Below are positions 47,256 to 55,825 of a stretch of 64,000 nucleotides of DNA, in pieces. Each line of letters opens with the position of its first letter. Position 1 is the first letter of the stretch. Made by a program: the position numbers and the translations under genes. The stretch covers positions 1 through 64,000 of the forward strand of contig QCGC01000004.1 of assembly GCA_003278225.1 (NCBI GenBank), given 5' to 3'. The notes beneath the pieces were generated by a model that ran no database searches, was not told where the DNA came from, and saw only the letters and a program-made list of their open reading frames with translations. Source of the stretch: Prochlorococcus sp. AG-363-P01. Lineage in GTDB: Bacteria; Cyanobacteriota; Cyanobacteriia; PCC-6307; Cyanobiaceae.

Positions 47256-48919
47256 CAATCTCTATTCCTGAAAAGACCAATTCCCCAATAGGAAATCTTC
47301 AGCCAAAAGGGTGGTTTCGTTACTTTAGTTTTAGCCTGGATCATAAGGTAATTGGTCTTCAATATTTGGTTTGTGGTTTTATCTTTTATCTAATAGGGGG
47401 AGCATTAGCTAGTGCAATTCGAATTGAACTAACCAGTCCTATCTCAGACTTTGTTCCAAGAGATGTATACAACCAAATTTTAACTCTGCATGGAACAATA
47501 ATGATCTTTCTATGGATTGTTCCTGTAGTAAATGGAGCCTTTGGAAATTATTTAATACCCTTTTATGTTGGCGCGCGAGATATGGCATTCCCCAGGCTAA
47601 ATGCAATTGCTTTTTGGATGATTCCGCCCGCCGGCCTCTTATTAATCAGTAGTTACTTTATCAATGGGTCTGCTCAATCAGGCTGGACAGCTTATCCTCC
47701 TCTGAGTATAACCACTCCAGCCGCAGGACAGTTAATTTGGATTCTTAGCGTATTGTTGCTAGGTGGTAGTTCTATTTTTGGTGGAGTTAACTTTATAGCA
47801 ACTATTCTCAAATTACGAAGGCCTGGATTAAAACTTATGCAAATGCCTATGTATTGCTGGGCAATGCTAGGTACAAGTATCCTGATCGTTTTGTCAACTC
47901 CAGTTCTAGCTGGAACTCTTATACTTTTGAGCTTTGATATTGTTGCTCATACTGGATTCTTTAACCCATCACTAGGTGGGAATGCTGTTGTATACCAACA
48001 TTTATTCTGGTTCTATTCCCACCCAGCTGTATACATCATGGTCTTGCCAGCTTTTGGGTTGGTAAGTGAAATTCTGCCAGTGCATTCTCGGAAACCATTA
48101 TTTGGTTACTCAACAATGGTTTATTCAATCATGACAATTGTGGTGCTTGGATTTCTTGTTTGGGCACATCACATGTTCACAAGCGGAACGCCGCCGTGGA
48201 TGCGCCTCTTTTTTACAATCGCGACCTCATTTATTGCTGTGCCAACAGGCATAAAATTCTTTAATTGGGTAGCAACTCTTTGGGGAGGGAAAATAACGCT
48301 CAATTCTGCAATGCTTTTCTCTTGTGGGTTTATTGTTAATTTTGTATTTGGCGGGATTACTGGAGTAGCGCTTGCTCAGGTACCTTTCGATATTCATGTA
48401 CATGATACCTACTTTGTAGTAGCTCATTTTCATTACATTGTCTATGGTGGCTCTGTATTCGTAATTTTCTCCTCTATATACCACTGGTACCCCAAATTCA
48501 CAGGAAGAATGCTTAACGAAAATCTAGGTAGATTTCACTTTGCTTTGACATTTATAGGTTTCAATCTTTGCTTTGCTCCCCAACACTGGTTAGGGCTTAA
48601 TGGAATGCCACGGAGAGTCGCCGAATACGACCCGCAATTCCAATTCGTAAATCAACTAAGTAGTATTGGAGCGTTAATAATGGCAATTAGTACATTGCCA
48701 TTCCTTTGGAATGCTATTCATAGTGCTTTTAAAGGCTCCATAGCAGGGGATAATCCATGGGCAGCCCTGACTCCTGAGTGGTTAACTAGTTCCCCCCCTC
48801 CTGTTGAGAATTGGGATGGTCCAGCCCCCTTAGTCACAAAGCCTTATGGCTATGGAGTGCAAACCAAAGAAGCCGAAACTCAATCAGGAAATGAGCCTGC
48901 AATAAATGGAGACAATTGA
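47252..48919 (+). CDS. ctaD: cytochrome c oxidase subunit I
   Basis: Catalytic subunit of the aa3-type oxidase, with 12 helices and 555 residues. Heme a and a3-CuB ligands lie in LTLHGTIMIFLW, WFYSHPAVYIMVLP (with the cross-linked Tyr pattern), WAHHMFTSG and VAHFHYIVYGG. It overlaps ctaC by four bases and ctaE by four bases, giving a tightly coupled ctaCDE operon for dark respiration. Confidence 0.97.
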   Translation: MTISIPEKTNSPIGNLQPKGWFRYFSFSLDHKVIGLQYLVCGFIFYLIGGALASAIRIELTSPISDFVPRDVYNQILTLHGTIMIFLWIVPVVNGAFGNYLIPFYVGARDMAFPRLNAIAFWMIPPAGLLLISSYFINGSAQSGWTAYPPLSITTPAAGQLIWILSVLLLGGSSIFGGVNFIATILKLRRPGLKLMQMPMYCWAMLGTSILIVLSTPVLAGTLILLSFDIVAHTGFFNPSLGGNAVVYQHLFWFYSHPAVYIMVLPAFGLVSEILPVHSRKPLFGYSTMVYSIMTIVVLGFLVWAHHMFTSGTPPWMRLFFTIATSFIAVPTGIKFFNWVATLWGGKITLNSAMLFSCGFIVNFVFGGITGVALAQVPFDIHVHDTYFVVAHFHYIVYGGSVFVIFSSIYHWYPKFTGRMLNENLGRFHFALTFIGFNLCFAPQHWLGLNGMPRRVAEYDPQFQFVNQLSSIGALIMAISTLPFLWNAIHSAFKGSIAGDNPWAALTPEWLTSSPPPVENWDGPAPLVTKPYGYGVQTKEAETQSGNEPAINGDN

Positions 48920-49524
48920 TGACAACACTCGAACAAAGTCAACAAAAATCTGAAGTCACACATTCACCGCTGGAGGAAGAGCATAGGGATGTTCGTATGT
49001 TTGGTCTGGCAACTTTTCTCATTGCAGATGGGATGACTTTTGCCGGTTTTTTTGCCGCTTATCTGACATATAAGGCAGTCAATCCTTTACTACCTGATGC
49101 GATTTATGAAGTAGAGCTTCCACTTCCTACTCTCAATACAGTTTTACTACTTATAAGTAGCGCAACATTTCATCGCGCTGGGAAAGCCCTTCATAACAAT
49201 CAAGCCACTAAATGCCAACGCTGGTTACTCATTACAGCAGGCCTCGGCCTAGCTTTTTTAGCCAGTCAAATGGTTGAGTATTTCACTTTGCCTTTCGGAC
49301 TTACCGACAATGTTTTTGCAAGTACTTTCTATGCCCTTACGGGTTTTCATGGACTTCATGTAACACTTGGCACAATAATGATTTTGATCGTGTGGTGGCA
49401 ATCACGATCTCCTGGTGGGCGAATTACTAGTCAAAACACATTTCCATTAGAAGCAGCAGAACTCTTTTGGCACTTCGTAGATGGAATTTGGGTTGTTCTT
49501 TTTATCATCCTTTACCTCCTCTGA
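48916..49524 (+). CDS. ctaE: cytochrome c oxidase subunit III
   Basis: 202-residue membrane subunit with five to six helices. Family features: FGLATFLIADGMTFAGFFAA, TGFHGLHVTLG, and AELFWHFVDGIWVVLFIILY at the C-terminus. It ends the ctaCDE operon; no strong terminator follows. Confidence 0.95.
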   Translation: MMTTLEQSQQKSEVTHSPLEEEHRDVRMFGLATFLIADGMTFAGFFAAYLTYKAVNPLLPDAIYEVELPLPTLNTVLLLISSATFHRAGKALHNNQATKCQRWLLITAGLGLAFLASQMVEYFTLPFGLTDNVFASTFYALTGFHGLHVTLGTIMILIVWWQSRSPGGRITSQNTFPLEAAELFWHFVDGIWVVLFIILYLL

Positions 49525-49591
49525 TCTTGTAAATCTTGATACCTGAAAAAAAAGTTTCGTACAATTCCTTGCCACAATTAGACTTACTAGT

Positions 49592-49614
49592 CAGAATTAA
49601 TGTAATTAATTCTG
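49592..49614 (+). promoter_or_regulatory. 10-3-10 palindrome over the cyAbrB translation start
   Basis: CAGAATTAAT (49592-49601) and ATTAATTCTG (49605-49614) are perfectly complementary around GTA. The right arm ends four bases before the ATG, exactly where a ribosome-binding site should be. It could be an operator for the AbrB-like product or a hairpin that hides the start. Confidence 0.6.
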
Positions 49615-49618
49615 GCAA

Positions 49619-49975
49619 ATGCTGGTCGGAAAAGAACTACTTGACAAAGCTAGATCACTAAGCAATCGTCCTGAGGATGAAATTGCTAGAGGATGTGGTT
49701 ATGTAGGCCCTAGTGGAAGGGTTCTCAGAAAAAGCTTTTATAAGGCCCTTGTAGAAGCAAAGGGGTATAAGCTGAGGACAACAAATCGACCTGGGAGTAG
49801 ATCCTCCCGAGGTCGTCAGGCCGAGTTCAGAACATGTGTTCATGGCAATGGAAATCTTCTCATTGGTCATGCATACACTAAAAAGCTAGGCCTAGAGCCA
49901 GGTCAAAAATTCCGCATAGAGATTCGTAAAGACTCAGGAGCTATTTGGTTATTACCTCTTGAAGGAAAAAGCTAA
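49619..49975 (+). CDS. cyanobacterial AbrB-like transcription regulator (cyAbrB)
   Basis: 118 residues. The conserved N-terminal part is LVGKELLDKARSLS, then the Lys/Arg-rich RKSFYKALVEAKGYKL, and the C-terminal AbrB-type swapped-hairpin domain (IGHAYTKKLGLEPGQKFRIE, SGAIWLLPLE). cyAbrBs are global regulators of carbon and nitrogen balance in cyanobacteria. A near-perfect palindrome overlaps its start, consistent with autoregulation. It lies 94 bases after ctaE and converges on ribE. Confidence 0.9.
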   Translation: MLVGKELLDKARSLSNRPEDEIARGCGYVGPSGRVLRKSFYKALVEAKGYKLRTTNRPGSRSSRGRQAEFRTCVHGNGNLLIGHAYTKKLGLEPGQKFRIEIRKDSGAIWLLPLEGKS

Positions 49976-50049
49976 GCTCGATTTTCACAATTGATAATCA
50001 ATCAGAAAGATTATTAATAGGCAATAAAGTCTATTGGTGATTTTTCTAT

Positions 50050-50715
50050 TTAATTCCAACCATGTTTAGCCAGCCAAGCAGTTGAGATTTCAGGCGAAGA
50101 ATTAGCTGGGTTTCCAGTTAAAGGAAAATATTTCCCTCCTAGCAAAGATTCGGCATATTTAGCCATTAAATCGGCCTCTAAGTTCACCTCAGAGCCAACA
50201 GCCAAATATTTAAGAGAAGTATTTCCCCAAGTATGTGGTATTACAACCACCCAGAACTTTGCACCCTTTTCTGAACAACCGCCCACAGTCAGGCTGATTC
50301 CATCTAAACAAATGCTTGCTTTTGTGCATATATATCTGCCGAAATCTGGATCTTGCCAACGAATCTCCAAACGCCAGGAGTTATTTAATTCTTGAATATT
50401 CAAAACCTGACCTAATCCATCTACATGACCACTAACCAAATGTCCACCTAAACGATCACACAACCGAAGCGCAGGTTCAAGGTTCACAAATCCACTTTGT
50501 CTAGCCTTGGATCCAAGAGTTGTTCTACTTAAGGTTTCACCACTTACATCTGATAAGAATCCATCTTTCCAAAAGTCAGCCACCGTCAAACAAACTCCAT
50601 CAACTGCAACGCTGTCTCCCAGCTCTAAGGGTAAAAAATCTTCCTCACATTTCACTGCAAAGCGTTCTGATTGCAAAGCAACTCTCCCAACTGACCTGAC
50701 CAAGCCTGTAAACAT
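50050..50715 (-). CDS. ribE: riboflavin synthase alpha chain
   Basis: Dismutates two 6,7-dimethyl-8-ribityllumazines into riboflavin. Two lumazine-binding repeats are visible: MFTGLVRSVGRVALQSE with DSVAVDGVCLTV, and HLVSGHVDGLGQV with KASICLDGISLTV. The ATG at 50715 gives the classic MFTGLV start and 221 residues; the frame also opens further upstream. No FMN riboswitch is seen in its short 5' region, which is shared with the divergent BFN gene. Confidence 0.95.
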   Translation of the reverse strand: MFTGLVRSVGRVALQSERFAVKCEEDFLPLELGDSVAVDGVCLTVADFWKDGFLSDVSGETLSRTTLGSKARQSGFVNLEPALRLCDRLGGHLVSGHVDGLGQVLNIQELNNSWRLEIRWQDPDFGRYICTKASICLDGISLTVGGCSEKGAKFWVVVIPHTWGNTSLKYLAVGSEVNLEADLMAKYAESLLGGKYFPLTGNPANSSPEISTAWLAKHGWN

Positions 50716-50774
50716 GAGATCTATGTATTTGTTAATTCCTAAGCCATAATCGGACAAAAGGTGGCGGAGGAACA

Positions 50775-51329
50775 GTGGTCGAAATGACCGTAGCGGGTAT
50801 AGCCCTGGACACATCTAACCACTCACCGATAGTTTTACTTCGTGATCCTTCAGGGTGCCGCCAAGTTCCAATCTGGATTGATCATGAGCAAGCACATAAT
50901 ATTGTTGCTGGATTTAAACAATCAAATGAAGACAGACCACTTTCCCATGATCTAATGGTCTCCCTTTTAAAGGCTGGGGACCTTCGATTAGACAGGGTAA
51001 TTATTCATTCGCTTCAGCTGAATACATTCCAGGCAGTACTAAAACTTCGTCCTAAGGAAAACGAAGATGAGACTAATAATCTTATGGAAATTCAAGCTCG
51101 TCCCAGCGATGCCATAGCTCTAGCAGTTCGGACAAAATGCAGGATTTGGATGCTTGAACAAGTTGTAATAGAAGCATCCATACCAGTTGATGAAGAAGCA
51201 GATGTTCATGACCAAAATGAATTCAAACGCTTCTTAGAAGACCTCAGCCCAGCTGATCTGATCCAACATCTAGAAAACAGCGATCAAATCAATGACAACA
51301 CCTTCAATCAAACTGACTCAGAAAAATGA
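50775..51329 (+). CDS. bifunctional nuclease (DUF151/BFN) domain protein
   Basis: 184-residue DUF151 protein; plant BFN-type and bacterial members are nucleases or stress proteins, with roles not fixed in cyanobacteria. Motifs: VEMTVAGIALDTSNHSPIV, VPIWIDHEQAHNI, ARPSDAIALAVRT. The start is GTG at 50775, with GGAGG four bases before it; an ATG at 50784 is an alternative. The last 38 bases overlap the aldo/keto reductase gene. Confidence 0.9.
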   Translation: MVEMTVAGIALDTSNHSPIVLLRDPSGCRQVPIWIDHEQAHNIVAGFKQSNEDRPLSHDLMVSLLKAGDLRLDRVIIHSLQLNTFQAVLKLRPKENEDETNNLMEIQARPSDAIALAVRTKCRIWMLEQVVIEASIPVDEEADVHDQNEFKRFLEDLSPADLIQHLENSDQINDNTFNQTDSEK

Positions 51330-52476
51330 AAGCAAAGGCATTGCCCCCAGACGGACATTTGGTTGCAATGGGCCAAGTGTGAGTGTATTCACACTCGGCA
51401 CTATGAGGGCGCTGAACTCATCAGAGCAGATGTACAAAGTTGTAAAGGCAGCTGTGTTAGCAGGTATAAATCACCTTGAGACTGCTCCAGCCTATGGTCC
51501 TGCAGAAAAATTTCTTGGATCAACACTAAGAAGACTTAAAGCCGAAGGGAAAGAACCTAGAGAAGGCTGGGTAATTACAAGCAAGCTATTGCCAGGTTTG
51601 ACATTTTCAGAAGGGAAAAAACAAATTAAATGCATTTTGAACCGATTGGGTATCCCAAAAATTGACAACCTTGCTGTACATGGGCTTAATCTCAAAGAAC
51701 ATCTAGACTGGGCATCAAAAGGGGAAGGTGCGGATATCCTTAAGTGGGCAAAAGGAGAGGATCTAATTGGACAGGTGGGGTTTAGTTCACATGGCTCTAT
51801 TGCACTAATTCAAACAGCTATTGAAAGTAATCTATTTCAATTTTGTAGCCTTCATTTACACCTACTTGATGCAAAAAGAATTCCACTTTCCAAAATTGCA
51901 TTAGATAAAGGAATGGGAGTTATGGCAATCTCACCCGCGGATAAGGGTGGTCGTTTGCAGGACCCAAGCAAAACACTAATAAGCGATTGTGAGCCTATTA
52001 CTCCTCTAGAACTTGCATACAAGTTCCTTCTAGAAGAAGGGATTAGCACGTTAACTATTGGTGCTTTTGAGCCAAAAGATCTAGATATACCAAAAAAGAT
52101 TTTAGAAGACTATTGCTCTCTGAATGAGATCGAGAAACAATCTCTCTCCAAACTTCAGAAGAATAGAGAACTTAGATTAGGGACAAACTTATGTAGTCAA
52201 TGTGAAGCCTGTCTTCCATGTCCAAAGGGTGTCCCTATTCCAGACCTCCTACATCTAAATAACCTACTCGTTGGTCATGATCTCCAAGCATTCACAAAAG
52301 AGCGGTACAACCTTATTGGTAAAGCTGGACATTGGTGGCAAACAAAAAATGCAAGTGCATGTGAAAATTGTCAAGAATGTATTCCACGCTGTCCCAATCA
52401 ACTAAAAATCCCAAAACTTCTAAAAGATATCCATCACCAATTAGCAGATAAACCTAGAAAGAGGCTATGGGGATGA
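51292..52476 (+). CDS. aldo/keto reductase with C-terminal 2x[4Fe-4S] ferredoxin-like region
   Basis: 394 residues. The TIM-barrel reductase domain has LGTMRALNSSEQ, LETAPAYGPAE, ITSKLL and LAVHGLN, giving Tyr, Lys and His of the tetrad; the usual Asp before TA is Glu here. The C-terminal region has two Cys clusters, CSQCEACLPCP and CENCQECIPRCP, for [4Fe-4S] centres. Such enzymes could take electrons from ferredoxin; the substrate is unknown. It overlaps the BFN gene by 38 bases and the opposite-strand lipoprotein gene by 12. Confidence 0.88.
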   Translation: MTTPSIKLTQKNESKGIAPRRTFGCNGPSVSVFTLGTMRALNSSEQMYKVVKAAVLAGINHLETAPAYGPAEKFLGSTLRRLKAEGKEPREGWVITSKLLPGLTFSEGKKQIKCILNRLGIPKIDNLAVHGLNLKEHLDWASKGEGADILKWAKGEDLIGQVGFSSHGSIALIQTAIESNLFQFCSLHLHLLDAKRIPLSKIALDKGMGVMAISPADKGGRLQDPSKTLISDCEPITPLELAYKFLLEEGISTLTIGAFEPKDLDIPKKILEDYCSLNEIEKQSLSKLQKNRELRLGTNLCSQCEACLPCPKGVPIPDLLHLNNLLVGHDLQAFTKERYNLIGKAGHWWQTKNASACENCQECIPRCPNQLKIPKLLKDIHHQLADKPRKRLWG

Positions 52477-53457
52477 TTGAATCCAAAGTCTTTCTAAACG
52501 AGTTTTCTCTTGATCACTAATCAAAGGGAATGACCAACATCTTTCCCAAAAAGCTTCAGCTGGAAGGATTATTGATTTATAAGTATCTGGCACAAAATGC
52601 ATTGCATTAGTGAGTTCTAAATAAGAAATTGGGGGAATCCATCCTTGTGAAAGTAATCTGCCAAGTTGAGGGACCTGCCATGCGTCTTCTATCCATTGTG
52701 CAGGAAAAAGTTGTTTAGTTTGGTGAGGTCTAACTAAAACAGTCCAATTCAGAGGAACTCCATCAACTGGGAATACAACAGTTAACCTAGGATCTTTAAT
52801 TAAGCTAAGGAAGCAACGATAAAGGGGCAAAATAGCAACTCTTGCCTTACCAGAAAGAACCCAATTCAAACTATCACGATCATCAAAAGTTAAAGCTTGA
52901 ATTCGCAGTTTCTTCAATGCATAAGAATCATCTATTTGATTCGCAATTGAAATTACGACTCTTGGACTCGCTGGGAAGACAACCTTTCCTGTTAACTCAG
53001 AATCTAATAAAACATTCCATCCTTTCCTAGCACGTGATAACCAAGGGTCGCCATTCCTAAATAACATCACCCAAGGACTAACTCCTATTGGGAAAATTTT
53101 TGAGGCAAGTTCCGATCCAAATCCCTTTAAAAACATCTGTGCTTGTCGATTAAGTCGAGATGATAAATTTTTCGCCTCTATTGGTCGAATTGATTCTTTA
53201 GATAATTGTGAAACCCAACCATCACCTATTGCTACTAAATCAGTATTTTGAGGAATTACCAATTGATCAGGTTCAAATTCCGAGTTAATTTTTAATGGCC
53301 TAAGCACCCAAGGTTTTGGCAAAGAGCGTATTAACTCCTTAAGGAGGATTCCTTCAGAGGTTCGAAAAATAGGGACTGTTGAATCATTGCTACAACTTGC
53401 GATGGCTGGAATGGAAATAAAAAGACCTAATTGAATAAGTTCTCTTCTGCTAATCAT
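52465..53457 (-). CDS. substrate-binding-like lipoprotein with Tat-type signal
   Basis: About 330 residues from the ATG at 53457 (ATG at 53469 adds four). The N-terminus ISRRELIQLGLFISIPAIAS ends in a lipobox Cys, with a twin-arginine pattern, so it may be a Tat-exported lipoprotein. The body resembles periplasmic solute-binding proteins of the polyamine/iron type (LVAIGDGWVSQLS, VLLDSELTGKVVFPAS, VFPVDGVPLNWTVLV). No permease or ATPase is adjacent. It is the last gene of the topA-lipoprotein-DUF2232-cobT run. Confidence 0.75.
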   Translation of the reverse strand: MISRRELIQLGLFISIPAIASCSNDSTVPIFRTSEGILLKELIRSLPKPWVLRPLKINSEFEPDQLVIPQNTDLVAIGDGWVSQLSKESIRPIEAKNLSSRLNRQAQMFLKGFGSELASKIFPIGVSPWVMLFRNGDPWLSRARKGWNVLLDSELTGKVVFPASPRVVISIANQIDDSYALKKLRIQALTFDDRDSLNWVLSGKARVAILPLYRCFLSLIKDPRLTVVFPVDGVPLNWTVLVRPHQTKQLFPAQWIEDAWQVPQLGRLLSQGWIPPISYLELTNAMHFVPDTYKSIILPAEAFWERCWSFPLISDQEKTRLERLWIQSSP

Positions 53458-53478
53458 CTGCACTCCCATGATTTCAAA

Positions 53479-54678
53479 TTAAGAGGAAGAACAGGCAAAT
53501 GAATTAGCTCTACTTTGCAATTCTTCTAAAGACTTTTCACAGCCATTAACTATTTCTTTACAACTAATACCATGAAGCTGAGCCATTAAAGCAAAAGCAC
53601 CCGCACCAACGCCCTCCTTGATATAACCGTCTTCATAGTCCATTAACGGTTTATGCCTAGTTTGATCAAAGCGAAGGCCAGTTGAAAGACCCAAAAGCTC
53701 AACATTAAAGAAATCCTCTACAACATTTATCAATTTAACAAGAGCACTTTTTCGGTTATTTGCAGAGAATCCCTCCTCAACAAGCCAAGATGTTGTTCCT
53801 AAAACAACACCCTCAACAAAACTTTCTCTGGAAGATGCTTCCAACTCTGAAAGAGCCAATGCAAGGACTGCCAACATTTGACAACCACCACCCAAAACAA
53901 CTTGCTGTCCAGCTTTTCTTGCTCCTAATAAAAGTCCTACCGCAACTGGCTGAAATGGATCACCTACAGCCGCAAGTAACTCCTCCGCTGATGGCATCTT
54001 TCCTATTTTGGCTGCACGCAATCCACTCTCAACAAGCCTCTTTTTAATTGCAACGGGTGGATTAGCAACGCTTCCACTTATCAAATCTGAGACTGACATC
54101 CCCAACCCCATCAGTGCTGCCTGTGCAGTAGTTGTTCCGCCAGGAACACACTCTGCTATTAAAAGGGATTCCCTCGACTTTGAGCCCATTAAAAACCCCT
54201 TTTTCAAGAGGTTTCTTACTCGTCTAGGGTCCATCGCCTTACCTGTACTTAAACAAGCGGCAGGTCCCAGCGATGGGGGTTCAAGACAAATATGAGCAAA
54301 TGGTGGCACTTGATAAAGCCCATTAGCTAAAACCAATGGCTTTAACCCAAGAAAGTTTGAAGCTACATAGCTAATCAAAGCAGGAGAAACTCCTCTCGAA
54401 AGTGGTGGTAAAGGCCAAGATCTTGAACCTAATGGTCCTTTCAAAAGAAGCTCAGCATCTGCCACAGCTGTATAACGACGAGCAGCTGATGAAGCCCCAG
54501 CTGCTGATATACCCTCCACTTCAGCAGTGCGAGAACCTGCTAAAACCAATAATGCACAACAATCCTTAAAATTATTCATCCATTTCTCAAACCATTGATT
54601 GATCCTTTTTTCATTTGCCCCTGATCCAAAGGCCTTGCAACCCTCAGGTAAATTCTTAAATAGATTCCTATTTCTCAA
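53479..54678 (-). CDS. cobT: CobT-like nicotinate-nucleotide phosphoribosyltransferase family protein
   Basis: 399 residues, resembling the long cyanobacterial CobT-like branch rather than short enterobacterial CobT. Conserved parts include VVLGGGCQMLAVLALALS, ECVPGGTTTAQAALMGLG and the end EGVGAGAFALMAQLHG. CobT activates the lower-ligand base of cobamides. Prochlorococcus and marine Synechococcus are reported to make pseudocobalamin (adenine lower ligand), so the base used here is an open point. It starts three bases after the DUF2232 gene ends. Confidence 0.85.
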   Translation of the reverse strand: MRNRNLFKNLPEGCKAFGSGANEKRINQWFEKWMNNFKDCCALLVLAGSRTAEVEGISAAGASSAARRYTAVADAELLLKGPLGSRSWPLPPLSRGVSPALISYVASNFLGLKPLVLANGLYQVPPFAHICLEPPSLGPAACLSTGKAMDPRRVRNLLKKGFLMGSKSRESLLIAECVPGGTTTAQAALMGLGMSVSDLISGSVANPPVAIKKRLVESGLRAAKIGKMPSAEELLAAVGDPFQPVAVGLLLGARKAGQQVVLGGGCQMLAVLALALSELEASSRESFVEGVVLGTTSWLVEEGFSANNRKSALVKLINVVEDFFNVELLGLSTGLRFDQTRHKPLMDYEDGYIKEGVGAGAFALMAQLHGISCKEIVNGCEKSLEELQSRANSFACSSS

Positions 54679-54681
54679 TTA

Positions 54682-55356
54682 TCAATGAGGATCAAGAACA
54701 ACAAGACTACTTAGGAAGTTTGGAGGTTCAGGTATAGGTGCCTTCAATCGAGGAAAAATCCAAAATGCCAAGGCATGCAAAGTTAAAACATAAATCATTT
54801 CTTGCAAAACAACTAAGGCAAAAGCTACCAATTGGATATGGCCAGTTTCAGGTACAAATTGAAGGCCAAATAATTCAACAGAACGCTCAATTAATGCTGC
54901 ACCAGCTCGAGTAATTATTATCCAAAGATTTTCCCCAACCAAAATAGAAAGGATAAAAACTCTCACACAAAAACCACACACACCTATAAAAACCCCACAA
55001 GTCCAACTAAACCACCAACTGAAGCCTCGTTCCCAGCTCCAACCAAGCAAAAAAGCCAAAAAGCCATAAGGGAAAAGGAACAAAGGCCCCCTGATGGGCC
55101 CCATAAGAATAGCTAAAAGAAGAACAGCAAGCAAAACACCTTCAAAACCTGAAGGAGAACCACGTCGAATTTGTAAAAGGGCAATTGGTAAAGGCAATGC
55201 AAGCCTAAAGAGAGATCCTCCTATAGGTAAATAATAAAGAGCCAGCCATATTAATGCAGAAAAGGCTGCTAAATAGGAAGATTCCATCATCCTAAGGGCT
55301 TTGAGATAACTAATTGATTGCACTCTTTTTGATGTTTTTCTTTTTTGGAAACTCAT
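54682..55356 (-). CDS. DUF2232-like membrane protein
   Basis: 224-residue polytopic protein with about six helices. LALPLPIALLQIRRGSPSGF and GPIRGPLFLFPYGFLAFLLG resemble DUF2232 proteins. The function is unknown. It sits seven bases after the lipoprotein gene and three bases before the cobT-like gene on the same strand, so all are probably one transcript. Confidence 0.75.
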   Translation of the reverse strand: MSFQKRKTSKRVQSISYLKALRMMESSYLAAFSALIWLALYYLPIGGSLFRLALPLPIALLQIRRGSPSGFEGVLLAVLLLAILMGPIRGPLFLFPYGFLAFLLGWSWERGFSWWFSWTCGVFIGVCGFCVRVFILSILVGENLWIIITRAGAALIERSVELFGLQFVPETGHIQLVAFALVVLQEMIYVLTLHALAFWIFPRLKAPIPEPPNFLSSLVVLDPH

Positions 55357-55363
55357 AACAAGA

Positions 55364-55825
55364 TCAACGCCTAAATTTCTGAGTCTGAGATTTTTTATTA
55401 GAAGAATGTTCGCTAATAATCTCTATCTTCTCCACTTCAAATGCCAAACCAGCTGTTCTCAATGCTTTAGTAACTCTTTCTGCAGGAGCAGAAGGGTTTG
55501 CCGCAGAAAGCTTTATTGTTATTCGATATGGTTGAGGATTATAATTAGAATTTTTTTTCTCATTTCTAAGCTCTTTTATTTTAGAATTAGCTCTTATATT
55601 AGGATTAATCTGAACTACTTTACTAGGTTTATTTTGTATTAAATTATTATTTCTATTAATAGGCTTTTCCTGTGAATCATCACTCTGAGCTGGAGAGTCA
55701 AAGCTTTGAGAAAGATCCTGGCCAATTGGTGTATTTGAGCAAGACTGGAGAATTATCAAAAAAAATGAAATAAAGAATAATTCCGGTAATCTTGAAAATA
55801 ATCTTTTTATCAAAATAAACATCAA
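55364..55825 (-). CDS. small lipoprotein, function unknown
   Basis: 153 residues. A hydrophobic start ([12 protein letters not shown]) ends in SC, a weak lipobox. The middle is Asn/Ser/Lys-rich and poorly ordered; the last third looks folded ([36 protein letters not shown]). No family is recognised. It overlaps the end of topA by four bases and precedes the DUF2232 gene. Confidence 0.65.
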   Translation of the reverse strand: MMFILIKRLFSRLPELFFISFFLIILQSCSNTPIGQDLSQSFDSPAQSDDSQEKPINRNNNLIQNKPSKVVQINPNIRANSKIKELRNEKKNSNYNPQPYRITIKLSAANPSAPAERVTKALRTAGLAFEVEKIEIISEHSSNKKSQTQKFRR

